DNA of 64,000 nucleotides from Flavobacterium piscisymbiosum (GCF_020905295.1 NZ_JAJJMM010000001.1:6262001-6326000); one strand, 5' to 3'. Counted from the stretch's first letter, positions 23,473 to 32,872 are shown. A program made the numbers and translations. Notes: generated by a model not told the origin, from the sequence alone.

Positions 23473-25059
23473 ATGACAGCAGTACAAGGAGACGACGATT
23501 TAGTAGAATACGGTTACAGACGTGTCATTATTACGATTACTGCAGTACTTTGTGCACTGTTGGAAATTGTAGATACCACGATTGTAAACGTAGCACTAAC
23601 AGACATGCGAGGTAGCCTTGGTGCTACTTTGACTGATGTGGCTTGGGTAATTACAGCATATGCAATTGCGAATGTTATTGTAATACCGATGACGAGTTGG
23701 CTTTCGCAACAATTTGGGAGACGTAATTATTTTGTGGCCTCTATCATATTATTTACAGTCTGTTCCTTTTTATGCGGTAACGCCAGTAATATTTGGGAAT
23801 TAGTAGCTTTTAGGTTTGTACAAGGTATGGGCGGTGGTGCCCTGCTTGTAACAGCCCAGACTATTATAACCGAAAGTTATCCTGTGGCAAAACGTGGTAT
23901 GGCACAAGCAATTTACGGAATGGGTGTAATTGTTGGTCCAACCTTAGGTCCGCCATTGGGAGGATATTTAGTAGATAATTATTCTTGGCCTTATATATTT
24001 TATATCAATATTCCTTTAGGAATTATCGCTACTATTCTGGCTCTTACTTTCGTAAGAAGTCCGAAATACGGAGAGAAATTAAAAGCAAATCAGGTTGACT
24101 GGTGGGGAATTATATTATTAGCGGCTTTTATTGGATCATTACAATTCGTTCTGGAACATGGGCAACAAGACGACTGGTTTAACGATTCTACAATCGTAAC
24201 CTTAAGTGTTGTTACAGTTCTTGGATTGATATTATTTATCTGGAGAGAGTTAACGTATAAATATCCTATTGTAAACCTTAGTGTTTTAAAAGATGGAAAT
24301 TTAAGAATTGGAACCGTAATGTGTTTTATTCTTGGTTTCGGTTTATACGGATCGACTTTGATTATCCCAATTTATACGCAATCTGTTTTAGGATGGACAG
24401 CAACTGATGCCGGATTATTATTAATTCCGGGTTCGATTACTACAGCGATCATGATGCCATTTGTGGGTAATATGATTCAAAAAGGAGTTCCGCAAGGTTA
24501 TATGGTTGGAGTTGGATTTTTAGTTTTCTTCTTCTTTACCTTTATGATGCAGACCCGTATGACGCCAGATACTGGTGTAGAGCATATGTATTGGCCTTTA
24601 ATTTTAAGAGGAATTGGTTTGGGATTACTTTTTGTACCTATTACCACACTTTCGCTTTCTACCTTAAAAGGAAAACATATTGGTGAAGGAGCCGCGTTTA
24701 CAGGAATGATGAGACAATTAGGTGGTTCATTTGGTATTGCGATCATTACCACTTTTATCACACGTTTCAGTCAGGAACACAGGGTTAATTTATTAACGAA
24801 TTTAGATCCTGCAGATTATCAGGTTCAACAACGTATACTAGGAATGCAAAGAGCATTTGAAGCGAAAGGCTATAGCGCCGATGTTGCTCTTAAAAAAGCC
24901 TATCAGGCTATAGAATATTCAGTAATGAAACAAAGTACAGTGATGTCATACATAGATATTTTCATGTATTTAGGAATCATGTTCTTATGTTGTATACCAA
25001 TTATTCTTTTCATTAAAAAAGGAAAAAACAAGATTAATCCTGCTGATGCAATGCATTAA
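23473..25059 (+). CDS. EmrB/QacA-type drug efflux transporter (DHA2 MFS)
   Basis: This 528-residue major facilitator transporter has about 14 membrane helices, the DHA2 layout. Recognisable parts are the first-helix TTIVNVALTDMRGSLG, LSQQFGRRNYFVASIILF at the loop 2-3 signature, and the motif C-like MGVIVGPTLGPPLGGYLVD. It exports drugs or toxic organic compounds by proton antiport through the EmrA/TolC partners. Substrate is unknown. A good terminator follows. Confidence 0.93.
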   Translation: MTAVQGDDDLVEYGYRRVIITITAVLCALLEIVDTTIVNVALTDMRGSLGATLTDVAWVITAYAIANVIVIPMTSWLSQQFGRRNYFVASIILFTVCSFLCGNASNIWELVAFRFVQGMGGGALLVTAQTIITESYPVAKRGMAQAIYGMGVIVGPTLGPPLGGYLVDNYSWPYIFYINIPLGIIATILALTFVRSPKYGEKLKANQVDWWGIILLAAFIGSLQFVLEHGQQDDWFNDSTIVTLSVVTVLGLILFIWRELTYKYPIVNLSVLKDGNLRIGTVMCFILGFGLYGSTLIIPIYTQSVLGWTATDAGLLLIPGSITTAIMMPFVGNMIQKGVPQGYMVGVGFLVFFFFTFMMQTRMTPDTGVEHMYWPLILRGIGLGLLFVPITTLSLSTLKGKHIGEGAAFTGMMRQLGGSFGIAIITTFITRFSQEHRVNLLTNLDPADYQVQQRILGMQRAFEAKGYSADVALKKAYQAIEYSVMKQSTVMSYIDIFMYLGIMFLCCIPIILFIKKGKNKINPADAMH

Positions 25060-25080
25060 TAATAATTGATTTATAATACG

Positions 25081-25116
25081 AAAAAGCCGGACTATTTATT
25101 TAGCCCGGCTTTTTTT
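25081..25116 (+). terminator. terminator of the efflux operon
   Basis: The stem AAAAAGCCGG / CCGGCTTTTT (25081-25090 and 25105-25114) with a 14-nt loop runs into a T tract. Because the stem is A-rich at its 5' side it may also work for the opposite strand. Confidence 0.85.
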
Positions 25117-25156
25117 ATTTGTGATTTGAAAATATTTTATTGACTATTTATTTATA

Positions 25157-25257
25157 CAGGGATTGAAATCCCTGCCTACAAAATGTACCGAGTCTACGAC
25201 TCTCTGGCAAAAAACTTAGAATCTCAACATCTTAGAACCTTAGAATCTCTAAAAAAA
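25157..25257. repeat. REP-like hairpins followed by octamer repeats
   Basis: CAGGGATT-GA-AATCCCTG (25157-25174) has the same TTGAAA centre as the twin hairpin in the trp operon. A second small palindrome GAGTC-TAC-GACTC follows at about 25191-25203. After it come octamers of the CTTAGAAN type up to the end of yaaA. Confidence 0.55.
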
Positions 25258-26016
25258 CTATCTCGTAAACACCAAATGATTCCCTTCAGAAAGATTGGCA
25301 TCAAAACCATATCCATCATAATCGAAACCTTTAAGATCATCGATAGTTTCTGCATTGGTATCGATAATATAACGTACCATCATACCTCTCGCCTTTTTTG
25401 CAAAGAAACTGATGATTTTTAATTTTCCGTCTTTGTAATCTTTAAAATCCGGAGTAATTACAGGCACTTTTAAAGCCTTAACATCAACTGCCGAGAAATA
25501 TTCGTTACTCGCCAAATTCACAAACAATTCTCCTTTTTCTAATTCTTTGTTTAAAGCTTTTGTAACGGTTGGTTTCCAGAATTCGTGTAGATTTTTATAT
25601 TCACCAATTGGTAATTTTGTTCCCATTTCTAAACGGTATGCCTGCATTAAATCTAATGGTTTTAAAACGCCGTAAAGACCGGATAAAATTCTAAGCTTGT
25701 TTTGTAAAACGTCTAGCTTTTCTAGCGGAATTGTATAAGCATCTAAACCCGTATAAACATCTCCATCAAAAGTATAGATTGCCGGACGTGCATTTTCCGG
25801 AGTAAAAGGTGCTTTCCAATCCTGATTTCTTTTCCAGTTTAAATCTGATAATTTATCTGAGATTGACATTAATTGGGACAATTCAGCTGGTTTTTTTTCT
25901 TTTAAAACTTTATGAACCACACGTGCTTCTTTTAAAAAAGCGGGTTCTGTATATTGAGGAGTTGGTAATTCTTTTTCGAAATTTAATGACTTCGCTGGCG
26001 ATATAACAATTTTCAT
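25258..26016 (-). CDS. yaaA: YaaA-family peroxide stress protein
   Basis: The 252 residues cover the complete YaaA (DUF328) family. The N-terminal MKIVISPAKSLNFEKELPTP is diagnostic, with NARPAIYTFDGDVYTGLDAY, RILSGLYGVLKPLDLMQAYR, LASNEYFSAVD and a C-terminal FFAKKARGMMVRYIID. In E. coli YaaA limits intracellular free iron during peroxide stress and binds DNA; that function is transferred by family. It is monocistronic, convergent with the efflux operon. A -7 element TATTTTTG reads on the minus strand at 26037-26044. Confidence 0.93.
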   Translation of the reverse strand: MKIVISPAKSLNFEKELPTPQYTEPAFLKEARVVHKVLKEKKPAELSQLMSISDKLSDLNWKRNQDWKAPFTPENARPAIYTFDGDVYTGLDAYTIPLEKLDVLQNKLRILSGLYGVLKPLDLMQAYRLEMGTKLPIGEYKNLHEFWKPTVTKALNKELEKGELFVNLASNEYFSAVDVKALKVPVITPDFKDYKDGKLKIISFFAKKARGMMVRYIIDTNAETIDDLKGFDYDGYGFDANLSEGNHLVFTR

Positions 26017-26344
26017 GTGTGCGTTTTTATATGATTCAAAAATACAAATTGAAATTTTAAAAATAAGATATCAGAATTGATTTGTTTGATAGTGGTATAA
26101 ATGTTTTTTTGCCACGAATTACAAGAATTTCCACTAATTTCTTTTTTCTAAATTCAATCTTATTCGTGAAAATTCGTTTAATTCTTGGCAACCATTTTAA
26201 TTTTAATAAAATTCTGCATCTGAAACTGTGAATTTCTATAAAAAAGTGACCTTTACATTATAATAGGCATTTTCTATGTTGTAAATTTGCGGACGTTTCA
26301 TTCTCTTCAAGAAAAGAAATGTAATTTTTAAAATTAGTGAATTC
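26017..26344. other. intergenic region with inverted repeat and promoters
   Basis: This 328-bp gap between divergent yaaA and the CCA gene holds no ORF. An imperfect inverted repeat of the TTGCCACGAATT family spans about 26109-26192. A -7 element for yaaA is at 26037-26044 on the minus strand, and TAAATTTG (26282-26289) on the plus strand suits the CCA gene. Confidence 0.6.
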
Positions 26345-27775
26345 GTGGCTATACAAACAAACTATAAAACAGCTTTACAAAATAAAATCTTCGAAATAAT
26401 TTCGAAAGCATCTCAGGAACTTAATGTCGACAGTTATGTAATTGGCGGCTTTGTTCGGGATTTGCTTTTAAATCGGGGTTCAAAAAAAGACATCGATGTG
26501 GTTGCTGTTGGCAGTGGTATCGAATTGGCTTTGAAAGTTTCTGAATTACTTCCTAAAAAACCAAAAGTACAGGTTTTTAAAACTTACGGAACCGCAATGT
26601 TGCGTTTTGAAGATACTGATATTGAATTTGTTGGTGCCCGAAAAGAATCCTATAATTTTGACAGTAGAAATCCTATTGTCGAAAACGGAACGCTTGAAGA
26701 CGATCAAAACCGTCGTGATTTTACCATAAATGCATTGGCTTTATCGCTAAACGAAAAAACTTTTGGAGATCTTTCTGATCCTTTTAATGGTTTGGCTGAT
26801 TTAGAGAATAAAACGATAAAAACGCCTTTAAACCCTGATATCACATATTCTGACGATCCGTTGAGAATGTTGCGTGCGATTCGTTTTGCAACGCAATTGA
26901 ATTTCGAAATCGAAGAAAACTCATTGAATGCGATTACCAAAAATGCAGATCGTATTAAAATTATTTCCGGCGAAAGAATCGTAGACGAATTAAACAAAAT
27001 TTTATCTACACCAAAACCTTCAACAGGATTTTTACTTTTATATAAAACCGGACTTTTAGATATTATTCTTCCTGAATTAACAGCTTTAAATCAGGTCGAA
27101 GAAATTGAAGGTCATACACATAAAAACAACTTTTATCATACACTTGAAGTAGTCGATAATATTTGCCCTAATACAGATGATGTCTGGTTGCGTTGGTCGG
27201 CTTTGTTGCACGATATTGGTAAAGCGCCAACAAAACGTTTTAATAAAAAACTAGGCTGGACTTTTCACGGACATGAGTTTTTAGGCGGTAAAATGGCGAA
27301 AAAAATATTCGAACGTTTGCATATGCCCTTAAACCATAAAATGAAATTTGTGCAAAAAATGGTTATTATGAGTTCGCGCCCGATTGTTTTGGCGCAGGAT
27401 ATTGTAACCGACAGTGCAGTTCGTCGTTTGGTTTTTGATGCTGGTGAAGATGTAGAGGATTTAATGACATTGTGCGAGGCTGATATTACAACCAAAAATC
27501 CGTCGAAGTTTAAGAAATATCATAAAAACTTTGAAATCGTTCGCAAGAAAATTGTAGAGGTTGAAGAACGCGATCATGTACGTAATTTTCAACCGCCAAT
27601 TTCAGGAGAAGAAATTATGGAAATATTCGATTTGAAACCTTCGCGCGAAATTGGAGTTTTGAAAGAAGCGGTGAAAGAAGCTATTTTAGAAGGTGATATC
27701 CCTAATGAATATCAGGCAGCTTATGATTTTATTATTAGAAGAGCTGCAAAATTAAATTTAACGCCTAAGAAATAA
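26345..27775 (+). CDS. cca: CCA tRNA nucleotidyltransferase with HD domain
   Basis: This 476-residue class II nucleotidyltransferase adds or repairs the CCA end of tRNA. The head has YVIGGFVRDLLL (GG at 34-35) and the metal-binding Asp49/Asp51 in KKDIDVVAVGSG. Then come RRDFTINALAL and DDPLRMLRAIRFA, and a C-terminal HD phosphohydrolase domain (LLHDIGKAPTKRF, HGHEFLG). The start is GTG (MAIQTNYK); I see no better ATG. A poly(A) polymerase role is less likely because the HD domain form is typical of CCA enzymes. Its stop overlaps the next start by one base. Confidence 0.9.
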   Translation: MAIQTNYKTALQNKIFEIISKASQELNVDSYVIGGFVRDLLLNRGSKKDIDVVAVGSGIELALKVSELLPKKPKVQVFKTYGTAMLRFEDTDIEFVGARKESYNFDSRNPIVENGTLEDDQNRRDFTINALALSLNEKTFGDLSDPFNGLADLENKTIKTPLNPDITYSDDPLRMLRAIRFATQLNFEIEENSLNAITKNADRIKIISGERIVDELNKILSTPKPSTGFLLLYKTGLLDIILPELTALNQVEEIEGHTHKNNFYHTLEVVDNICPNTDDVWLRWSALLHDIGKAPTKRFNKKLGWTFHGHEFLGGKMAKKIFERLHMPLNHKMKFVQKMVIMSSRPIVLAQDIVTDSAVRRLVFDAGEDVEDLMTLCEADITTKNPSKFKKYHKNFEIVRKKIVEVEERDHVRNFQPPISGEEIMEIFDLKPSREIGVLKEAVKEAILEGDIPNEYQAAYDFIIRRAAKLNLTPKK

Positions 27776-28125
27776 TGGATGCTTTAGGTGCTGTCTTTCT
27801 TGTTTTACTTTTATTGGTATTCATAATATCAAATATTATGTTTTCAAAAAAACTAAAAGACACAGACAGTAACCATTTTAAACTTAAAATTATATTTTTC
27901 TTTAGCTGCGTAATTGCAATTGCAATAGTTTTTATTGCATTCTTTATTTTTGAATCTTCTATTCTTATAGATGTTTTAAAATTAGAAATCAATGATACGT
28001 ATGCCGAGAGAATTGGGAAACTTTCGATCATACTTCCATTAAATATTATTACAAATTATTTTCTGGCAAAATTTTACTTAAAGAAAAAACGAATAAACGA
28101 AATCGAATTAATTGGAAAAGAATGA
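27775..28125 (+). CDS. small membrane protein of unknown function
   Basis: The 116 residues have about three membrane helices (near 3-24, 36-60 and 75-95) separated by short charged loops (FSKKLKDTDSNHFKLK, KKKRINEIELIGKE). There is no family motif I recognise. It overlaps the CCA gene by 1 bp (TAATG) and the heme A synthase gene by 4 bp (ATGA), so it is translationally coupled to both. A role beside heme A synthase in the membrane is possible but only positional. Confidence 0.7.
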   Translation: MDALGAVFLVLLLLVFIISNIMFSKKLKDTDSNHFKLKIIFFFSCVIAIAIVFIAFFIFESSILIDVLKLEINDTYAERIGKLSIILPLNIITNYFLAKFYLKKKRINEIELIGKE

Positions 28126-29147
28126 AAAAAGAGAATAAATCAGTAATCATTTGGTTACTATCAGGATGTGTTTTATTGTTTTTAATGGTTGTTGTTGGCG
28201 GAATCACGCGATTAACAAATTCAGGTTTATCAATGACCGACTGGCATTTGGTAACCGACACTTTCCCGCCTTTGACAGATGCAAAATGGAATGAAGCTTT
28301 CGAGCAATACAAGAAATTTCCTGAGTATCAAAAAATCAATATTCACAACGATTTTCAATTATCCGATTATAAATTTATTTACTTCTGGGAATGGTTTCAC
28401 CGTTTTATTGGTCGAATCATTGGGCTAGTTTTCTTTGTTCCTTTTGTTTATTTTTTAATGAAAAAGAAACTGGATCGTCCTACTATCAAAAAATGTATCA
28501 TTCTTTTGGCAATGGGAGGTTTTCAGGGCTTCCTTGGATGGTTTATGGTTCGCAGCGGATTAATCGACAATCCGGATGTAAGTCATTTTAGACTTTCTTT
28601 ACACCTTACTTTTGCTTTTATCACTTTCGCGTATACTTTATGGGTAGCATTAGATTTAATTTATCCAGAAAGAACGATTACTAAAGTAATTCCGCTTCGC
28701 AATATTGCACGATTTGCTTTGGTTGCGCTATTAATTCAAATTATTTACGGTGGCTTTGTAGCCGGATTAAATGCGGGATTAATTCACAATCACTGGCCAT
28801 TAATGAGCGATGGAGAATTTATACATGATTCTGTTTTTATTGAACAATCTACTTTGGTCAAAAACTTAATCGAAGGTAAAAGCGGTGTTCAGTTTGTACA
28901 CAGAACTTTTGCTTATGTTGTGGTGGCTTTCATCTTGTTTTTATATTACAAAAGCACCAAATTTTCGCTTTCACGAACACAAGTAAACGGAATTAAAACT
29001 TTAGTTGTTTTTGTATTTATTCAATTTGCATTGGGTGTATTTACACTATTATACAGTGTTCCATTGGCTCTAGGATTAATTCACCAAATTATGGCATTCT
29101 TCCTTTTGAGTGCGATGACTTTTACGTTGCATCGATTGAGTAAATAA
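28122..29147 (+). CDS. ctaA: heme A synthase, COX15/CtaA family
   Basis: The protein converts heme O to heme A for cytochrome oxidase. At 341 residues it is the long COX15-type form with eight predicted helices. Four heme-ligand-type histidines are visible: WEWFHRFIGRIIGL, SHFRLSLHLTFAF, VQFVHRTFAYVVV and LGLIHQIMAFFLL. The N-terminal GGITRLTNSGLSMTDWH is a strong signature. It overlaps the preceding small membrane gene by 4 bp. No other oxidase-assembly genes lie nearby. Confidence 0.92.
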   Translation: MKKENKSVIIWLLSGCVLLFLMVVVGGITRLTNSGLSMTDWHLVTDTFPPLTDAKWNEAFEQYKKFPEYQKINIHNDFQLSDYKFIYFWEWFHRFIGRIIGLVFFVPFVYFLMKKKLDRPTIKKCIILLAMGGFQGFLGWFMVRSGLIDNPDVSHFRLSLHLTFAFITFAYTLWVALDLIYPERTITKVIPLRNIARFALVALLIQIIYGGFVAGLNAGLIHNHWPLMSDGEFIHDSVFIEQSTLVKNLIEGKSGVQFVHRTFAYVVVAFILFLYYKSTKFSLSRTQVNGIKTLVVFVFIQFALGVFTLLYSVPLALGLIHQIMAFFLLSAMTFTLHRLSK

Positions 29148-29175
29148 AAACCATTCATTAAACCTAACCACAACC

Positions 29176-29976
29176 ATGAAACATCTTTCAGTTCTTTTTC
29201 TAGTATTTTTAATATTAAGTTGCAGCAACAAAAAAGAATCTGAAAAAATTAAAACTCCTGAAACCAAAACTGAAGCCACCAATTCAGCAAACAAAAATCA
29301 GGAGGAAAAATTAACATTCGAAAAATATTCTAAAGACGGAATTGTATTGAACGGACAATTGCAAATATTTGATGAAAAACTCAATAAAACAGAAGAACTT
29401 GAGATAAAAGAAATTTCGAAAATTAAGATTTTAGAAAAAAGTACTTCTATTTACAATATCGATAAAAGCAAAGATTATTGTCTAAAATCAAACTTCATAA
29501 AAATTGAATATAAAGGCAAAAATTATATTGTTTTTGGAAGAGATGTTTATGAAATAAATCATAACGAAAATTTTGACTTTAAGAACAGTAACAATGAAAG
29601 TTTTTCTGTTTTTCCGGTTACAAACTTCGAAATGGGCGCATCTGATGATGAAGGATTAACCACTTGTGATGATTTTAGCTTATTGATAGTTTTAAACCAA
29701 AAAGACAATACATATTCGACCATTAAAAATCCGGAAGCCGAAGACTATTATCCTAGTCAAAAACTTGCAGCTCTTGCGCATGATGATGGTTCGTTAGAAA
29801 ACATTTATAATATAAAAGTTGTAAATGATTCTTTAATTTTAGGAATTAAAATTAGCTATCAGGAAGGTTATGGCTCGTACTTTTTAAGAACAAGTTTTAA
29901 GGATAATTTTAATAAATCTAAGATCACAGACAGAAAACGATTTGAAGAAGAAAGTGTTTATAAACAACTGAAGTAA
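29176..29976 (+). CDS. hypothetical lipoprotein
   Basis: The 266 residues begin with a lipoprotein signal (MKHLSVLFLVFLILSC, Cys16) and then a long K/E/T-rich linker. The mature part has the beta-rich FIKIEYKGKNYIVFGRDVYE and an acidic segment MGASDDEGLTTCDDF. I do not recognise the family. The gene is 28 bp after ctaA and 12 bp before another exported protein, so the two exported proteins probably form a pair. Confidence 0.65.
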   Translation: MKHLSVLFLVFLILSCSNKKESEKIKTPETKTEATNSANKNQEEKLTFEKYSKDGIVLNGQLQIFDEKLNKTEELEIKEISKIKILEKSTSIYNIDKSKDYCLKSNFIKIEYKGKNYIVFGRDVYEINHNENFDFKNSNNESFSVFPVTNFEMGASDDEGLTTCDDFSLLIVLNQKDNTYSTIKNPEAEDYYPSQKLAALAHDDGSLENIYNIKVVNDSLILGIKISYQEGYGSYFLRTSFKDNFNKSKITDRKRFEEESVYKQLK

Positions 29977-29988
29977 ATTTATTTTAAA

Positions 29989-30711
29989 ATGAAAAATACC
30001 TTTATCATTCTCCTTTTTTTCTTTCTTTTTACTAAAGCTACTTTCGCACAAGTATATGATGCCGGTAAAAGTAAAGAATGGTCTAATGTAGATAATTCCG
30101 AATATAAATCTGAAGGTATTAGCACTCTTAAAAACCTTGACTTTTCGAAAATATGGCAAGATCCCAATTATAATGTTTTAGGTATCATTGGAGAAAATTA
30201 TCAAAAACTGGGTGTAAAATATATTTCTATTATCAAGGATCCTGAAAATCCAAATACTTATCTGGTTTATGGCAAATCGATCGTAAAGAATAACATTTGT
30301 GAATTTCAGGGGAAAATCGAAATTATTCAAAATTATATTCCAAAAGAAATAAATCCGAGATATAAAACCTCCGGATTTATCATTGCTAATTGCATTTTTT
30401 ACGAAAACTCTCTGCAAAACAATTCCGGATATTTCAAAGGTGTTTTACGAACTTATTATGGAGTTAACAAAGACAATTCGATGGAATATCCAGATGACGG
30501 CGACGAACCTGATTCTAATTACAACAATGGTTTTGTAGGTACCTGGACCGATTACAAGACTAAAAAAAGCAAGTTATCACATTGGGGATCAGATTTTATT
30601 CCTATGAGCACTGATCTCAACGTAGCACAAGCTATTGGAGATTTTATTGTAAACAAAAAATACCAAAACAACGGCTGGAATACTGACTTTCGTAAAGATT
30701 GGTGGAAATAA
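29989..30711 (+). CDS. hypothetical exported protein
   Basis: The 240-residue protein has a signal peptide (MKNTFIILLFFFLFTKATFAQ). The mature region contains YKSEGISTLKNLDFSKIWQD, NPNTYLVYGKSIVKNNICEF, and near the end YNNGFVGTWTDYKTKKSKLSHWGS. No enzyme motif is visible. It follows the lipoprotein by 12 bp and ends 9 bp from a convergent gene. It may be a periplasmic binding or structural protein; function unknown. Confidence 0.6.
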   Translation: MKNTFIILLFFFLFTKATFAQVYDAGKSKEWSNVDNSEYKSEGISTLKNLDFSKIWQDPNYNVLGIIGENYQKLGVKYISIIKDPENPNTYLVYGKSIVKNNICEFQGKIEIIQNYIPKEINPRYKTSGFIIANCIFYENSLQNNSGYFKGVLRTYYGVNKDNSMEYPDDGDEPDSNYNNGFVGTWTDYKTKKSKLSHWGSDFIPMSTDLNVAQAIGDFIVNKKYQNNGWNTDFRKDWWK

Positions 30712-30720
30712 AATAACTTC

Positions 30721-31488
30721 CTAGCCCAACCAAGCTTTAAAATCCTGCACTTTTTCGCGGCTTACAATCACTTCATCTTCTTTATAAGATGGTAAAATTA
30801 CTTTGAGACGTGAATTGGTATACACCTGAATTTCCTTTATTGCTGTAAGCGGAACAATAAATTTTCTGCTTACGCGAAAGAAATCCTTCATGTCTAATTC
30901 CTGCTCCAAAACTTCTAAAGTAGAATCGATTAGATAGTTTCTATTTTCGAAAGTATGAATATAAGTTCCTTTGTTTTCGCTAAAAAAACATTCGATTTCA
31001 TCGGTCGTAATAACTTTTAAATGCTGCCCTATTTTTACGGTGAAACGTTTTTTGTAACTCTTCTCGAAAGGATTAGACAACATCTGACGTATTTGCTCAA
31101 AATCAAGCTGCAGATTTTGATTTCCTGCATCTGTTTTCGGAATTCGGTTTTTAAATTTTGTGACAGCAATTTCTAAGTCATCCTCATCAATAGGTTTTAA
31201 AAGATAATCGATACTGTTTAATTTGAATGCCTTCAAAGCATATTCATCATAAGCTGTAGTGAAAATAATAGCGCTTTGAATGTTTATCTTTTCGAAGATT
31301 TCAAACGACAAACCATCTGATAACTGAATATCGAGAAAAATTAAATCGGGGTGCTCATTATTGCTAAACCAATGAAGAGATTCTTCAACAGAGTGCAGCA
31401 TGGTTTCTACGGCAATATCTAACTTTTCGAGCTTACGCTGCAATAATCTTGCTGCCGGTTTTTCGTCTTCTATAATTAATGTGGTCAT
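30721..31488 (-). CDS. LytTR-family response regulator
   Basis: The 255-residue regulator has a receiver domain (acidic pocket IIEDEK at 5-10, phospho-acceptor Asp53 in LIFLDIQLSDG, and KPIDEDD after the Thr/Lys switch region). A LytTR DNA-binding domain follows (from about 145: RFTVKIGQHLKVI, FFRVSRKFIVPLTAIKEI). It is the last gene of a minus-strand run that includes a LytS-type kinase, so the two form a two-component system. Four 2TM-domain genes sit between kinase and regulator, an unusual separation. LytTR proteins bind direct repeats; no target was identified. Confidence 0.93.
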   Translation of the reverse strand: MTTLIIEDEKPAARLLQRKLEKLDIAVETMLHSVEESLHWFSNNEHPDLIFLDIQLSDGLSFEIFEKINIQSAIIFTTAYDEYALKAFKLNSIDYLLKPIDEDDLEIAVTKFKNRIPKTDAGNQNLQLDFEQIRQMLSNPFEKSYKKRFTVKIGQHLKVITTDEIECFFSENKGTYIHTFENRNYLIDSTLEVLEQELDMKDFFRVSRKFIVPLTAIKEIQVYTNSRLKVILPSYKEDEVIVSREKVQDFKAWLG

Positions 31489-31524
31489 TTAGTACAATGC
31501 AAAAATTGAAATTTTAGTTTAAAA

Positions 31525-31911
31525 TTACTCCCATTTATTTTTATTCTGAGCTTCTCCCTCCATATATTTTTGAATTTTCTTTTGTTCCCAGTCTCTACCG
31601 AAAAAAATATCCGGTCCAAAAACTGTAAAAGCGTGAATCAATAAAGCTATTCCCCAAAATATTGCTGTAGAATACATCTCCCAATTATTAAAACCTCTTA
31701 TTTCAAAATGATTTCCATTTTTAAAGTCAAATCCAGTAAAATTTCTATTTAAACTGGTAAAAATGATAATAGCATTTACTATAATATAAACCTTCAAATG
31801 CGAATAAAACCCTTTAATTTTCTTCACTTTTTTATATGCAATATTATAACTTTCATCTGTACTAAATTCATGTCTGTATTCCTCATACATGCGTTGTCTA
31901 AATCGTCCCAT
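31525..31911 (-). CDS. 2TM-domain membrane protein, copy 4
   Basis: This is the largest stand-alone copy (128 residues), with an extra N-terminal segment MGRFRQRMYEEYRHEFST before the conserved core. The core is YNIAYKKVKKIKGFYSHLKVY, a first helix, a longer loop, a second helix (WGIALLIHAFTVFG), then RDWEQKKIQKYM and a final NKWE. Two membrane helices joined by a short loop define the 2TM family, whose function is unknown. It lies 36 bp before the response-regulator gene and 16 bp after copy 3. Confidence 0.8.
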   Translation of the reverse strand: MGRFRQRMYEEYRHEFSTDESYNIAYKKVKKIKGFYSHLKVYIIVNAIIIFTSLNRNFTGFDFKNGNHFEIRGFNNWEMYSTAIFWGIALLIHAFTVFGPDIFFGRDWEQKKIQKYMEGEAQNKNKWE

Positions 31912-31927
31912 TTTATTTAAAATTAAA

Positions 31928-32233
31928 TTATTGCCATTTAGCTTTATTCTCTTTTTCTTTTTCCATCAATTCTTTGATCTTTCTTTCTTCCCATCCTTTT
32001 CCAAGAACCGGGAATATTTTAAAAACTTTCATTCCATGAAAAACAACTCCAACTCCCCACCACATTAGAGGCCAATAAAACCATAAATGATTGGGTGATG
32101 TGTATAAATTGATAAAAACAAGGACAACGTTTACAGCAATAAATGCGGTTAAATTTCCGTAAAAGCCTTTAATTTCCTCAACTCTCTTTTTTGCCAGATA
32201 ATATCTGTCTTCTTCATTTAAATTTACTTCCAT
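31928..32233 (-). CDS. 2TM-domain membrane protein, copy 3
   Basis: The core is EEDRYYLAKKRVEEIKGFYG, two helices around TSPNHLWFYWPLMWWG, VVFHGMKVF, GWEERKIKELMEKEKENKAKW. I chose the ATG at 32233 (MEVNLNEED, 101 residues), not the one at 32245. It aligns with the starts of sister copies (METNYAEAD) and leaves the same 2-nt gap (TAA-TC-ATG) as at the other junctions. Clearly a tandem duplicate of its neighbours. Confidence 0.82.
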   Translation of the reverse strand: MEVNLNEEDRYYLAKKRVEEIKGFYGNLTAFIAVNVVLVFINLYTSPNHLWFYWPLMWWGVGVVFHGMKVFKIFPVLGKGWEERKIKELMEKEKENKAKWQ

Positions 32234-32235
32234 GA

Positions 32236-32565
32236 TTACTCCCATTTTTGTTTTTTTATTCTTTTTTCTAAGATGCTTTTTACTTTACGTTCTTCCCATT
32301 CTTCACCAAAAATTTTAAAAGAAGCGAATATGTCAATTGCAGAAACTAAGAAGAAAACCGTCCAGACTGCCATTACAAAAAGATTAATATGTTTTAAAGG
32401 GAAAAAATTAAACGGAACTCCGAAATATTCCTTCAAAATAAAAAAAATCACTCCTATAACGTAGACAAACATGTGCGAATAAAAAGCTTTCAATTTAACC
32501 ACTTTTTTGGTTGCCATTTTTTCAAGTTCGAATGCTTCCGTGTCTTTATTATTTTTTGCTCTCAT
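32236..32565 (-). CDS. 2TM-domain membrane protein, copy 2
   Basis: This 109-residue member is the most divergent of the array. It begins MRAKNNKDTEAFELEKMATK, then KKVVKLKAFYSHMFVYVIGV, a second helix VMAVWTVFFLVSAIDIF, and the conserved tail EWEERKVKSILEKRIKKQKWE. The loop between helices lacks the LWF-W motif of the sister copies, and the WG-H motif in helix 2 is replaced. It starts 2 nt after the stop of copy 1 and ends 2 nt before copy 3. Confidence 0.8.
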   Translation of the reverse strand: MRAKNNKDTEAFELEKMATKKVVKLKAFYSHMFVYVIGVIFFILKEYFGVPFNFFPLKHINLFVMAVWTVFFLVSAIDIFASFKIFGEEWEERKVKSILEKRIKKQKWE

Positions 32566-32567
32566 GA

Positions 32568-32870
32568 CTATTTCCAGATTTGACGTTTATTTTCTTTTTC
32601 TAAAATCTCTCTGATTTTTCGTTCTTCCCATTCTTTATTATAAAACGGTGAGAATTCAAAAGCTTTTAATCCGTGTAAAACTATTGCTATTCCCCAACCC
32701 ATCAGGGACCATATAAACCACAAATAACCTGGTGAAGTCATAAGATTTACCACAATTACAATTGGGTTGCAGAGAAGATAAACCGTCAAATGCTGATAAA
32801 ACTTTTTAATTTCTGCTACTTTTTTTTGAGCTTCATAATAACGATCAGCTTCGGCGTAATTTGTTTCCAT
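32568..32870 (-). CDS. 2TM-domain membrane protein, copy 1
   Basis: This 100-residue copy is close in sequence to the C-terminal domain of the upstream kinase: METNYAEADRYYEAQKKVAE, IKKFYQHLTVY, helix 1, SPGYLWFIWSLMGWGIAIVLHGLKAFEF, WEERKIREILEKENKRQIWK. It begins 2 nt after the kinase stop (TAA-TT-ATG). The conserved FY..L and WEERKI flanks lie on the same, probably cytoplasmic, side of the membrane. Confidence 0.85.
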   Translation of the reverse strand: METNYAEADRYYEAQKKVAEIKKFYQHLTVYLLCNPIVIVVNLMTSPGYLWFIWSLMGWGIAIVLHGLKAFEFSPFYNKEWEERKIREILEKENKRQIWK

Positions 32871-32872
32871 AA

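Noticed and set aside
31525..32870. 2TM genes as phage holins
   Set aside because: They are small with two helices, but there are no phage genes nearby. They share homology with the kinase tail and lie in a two-component operon.
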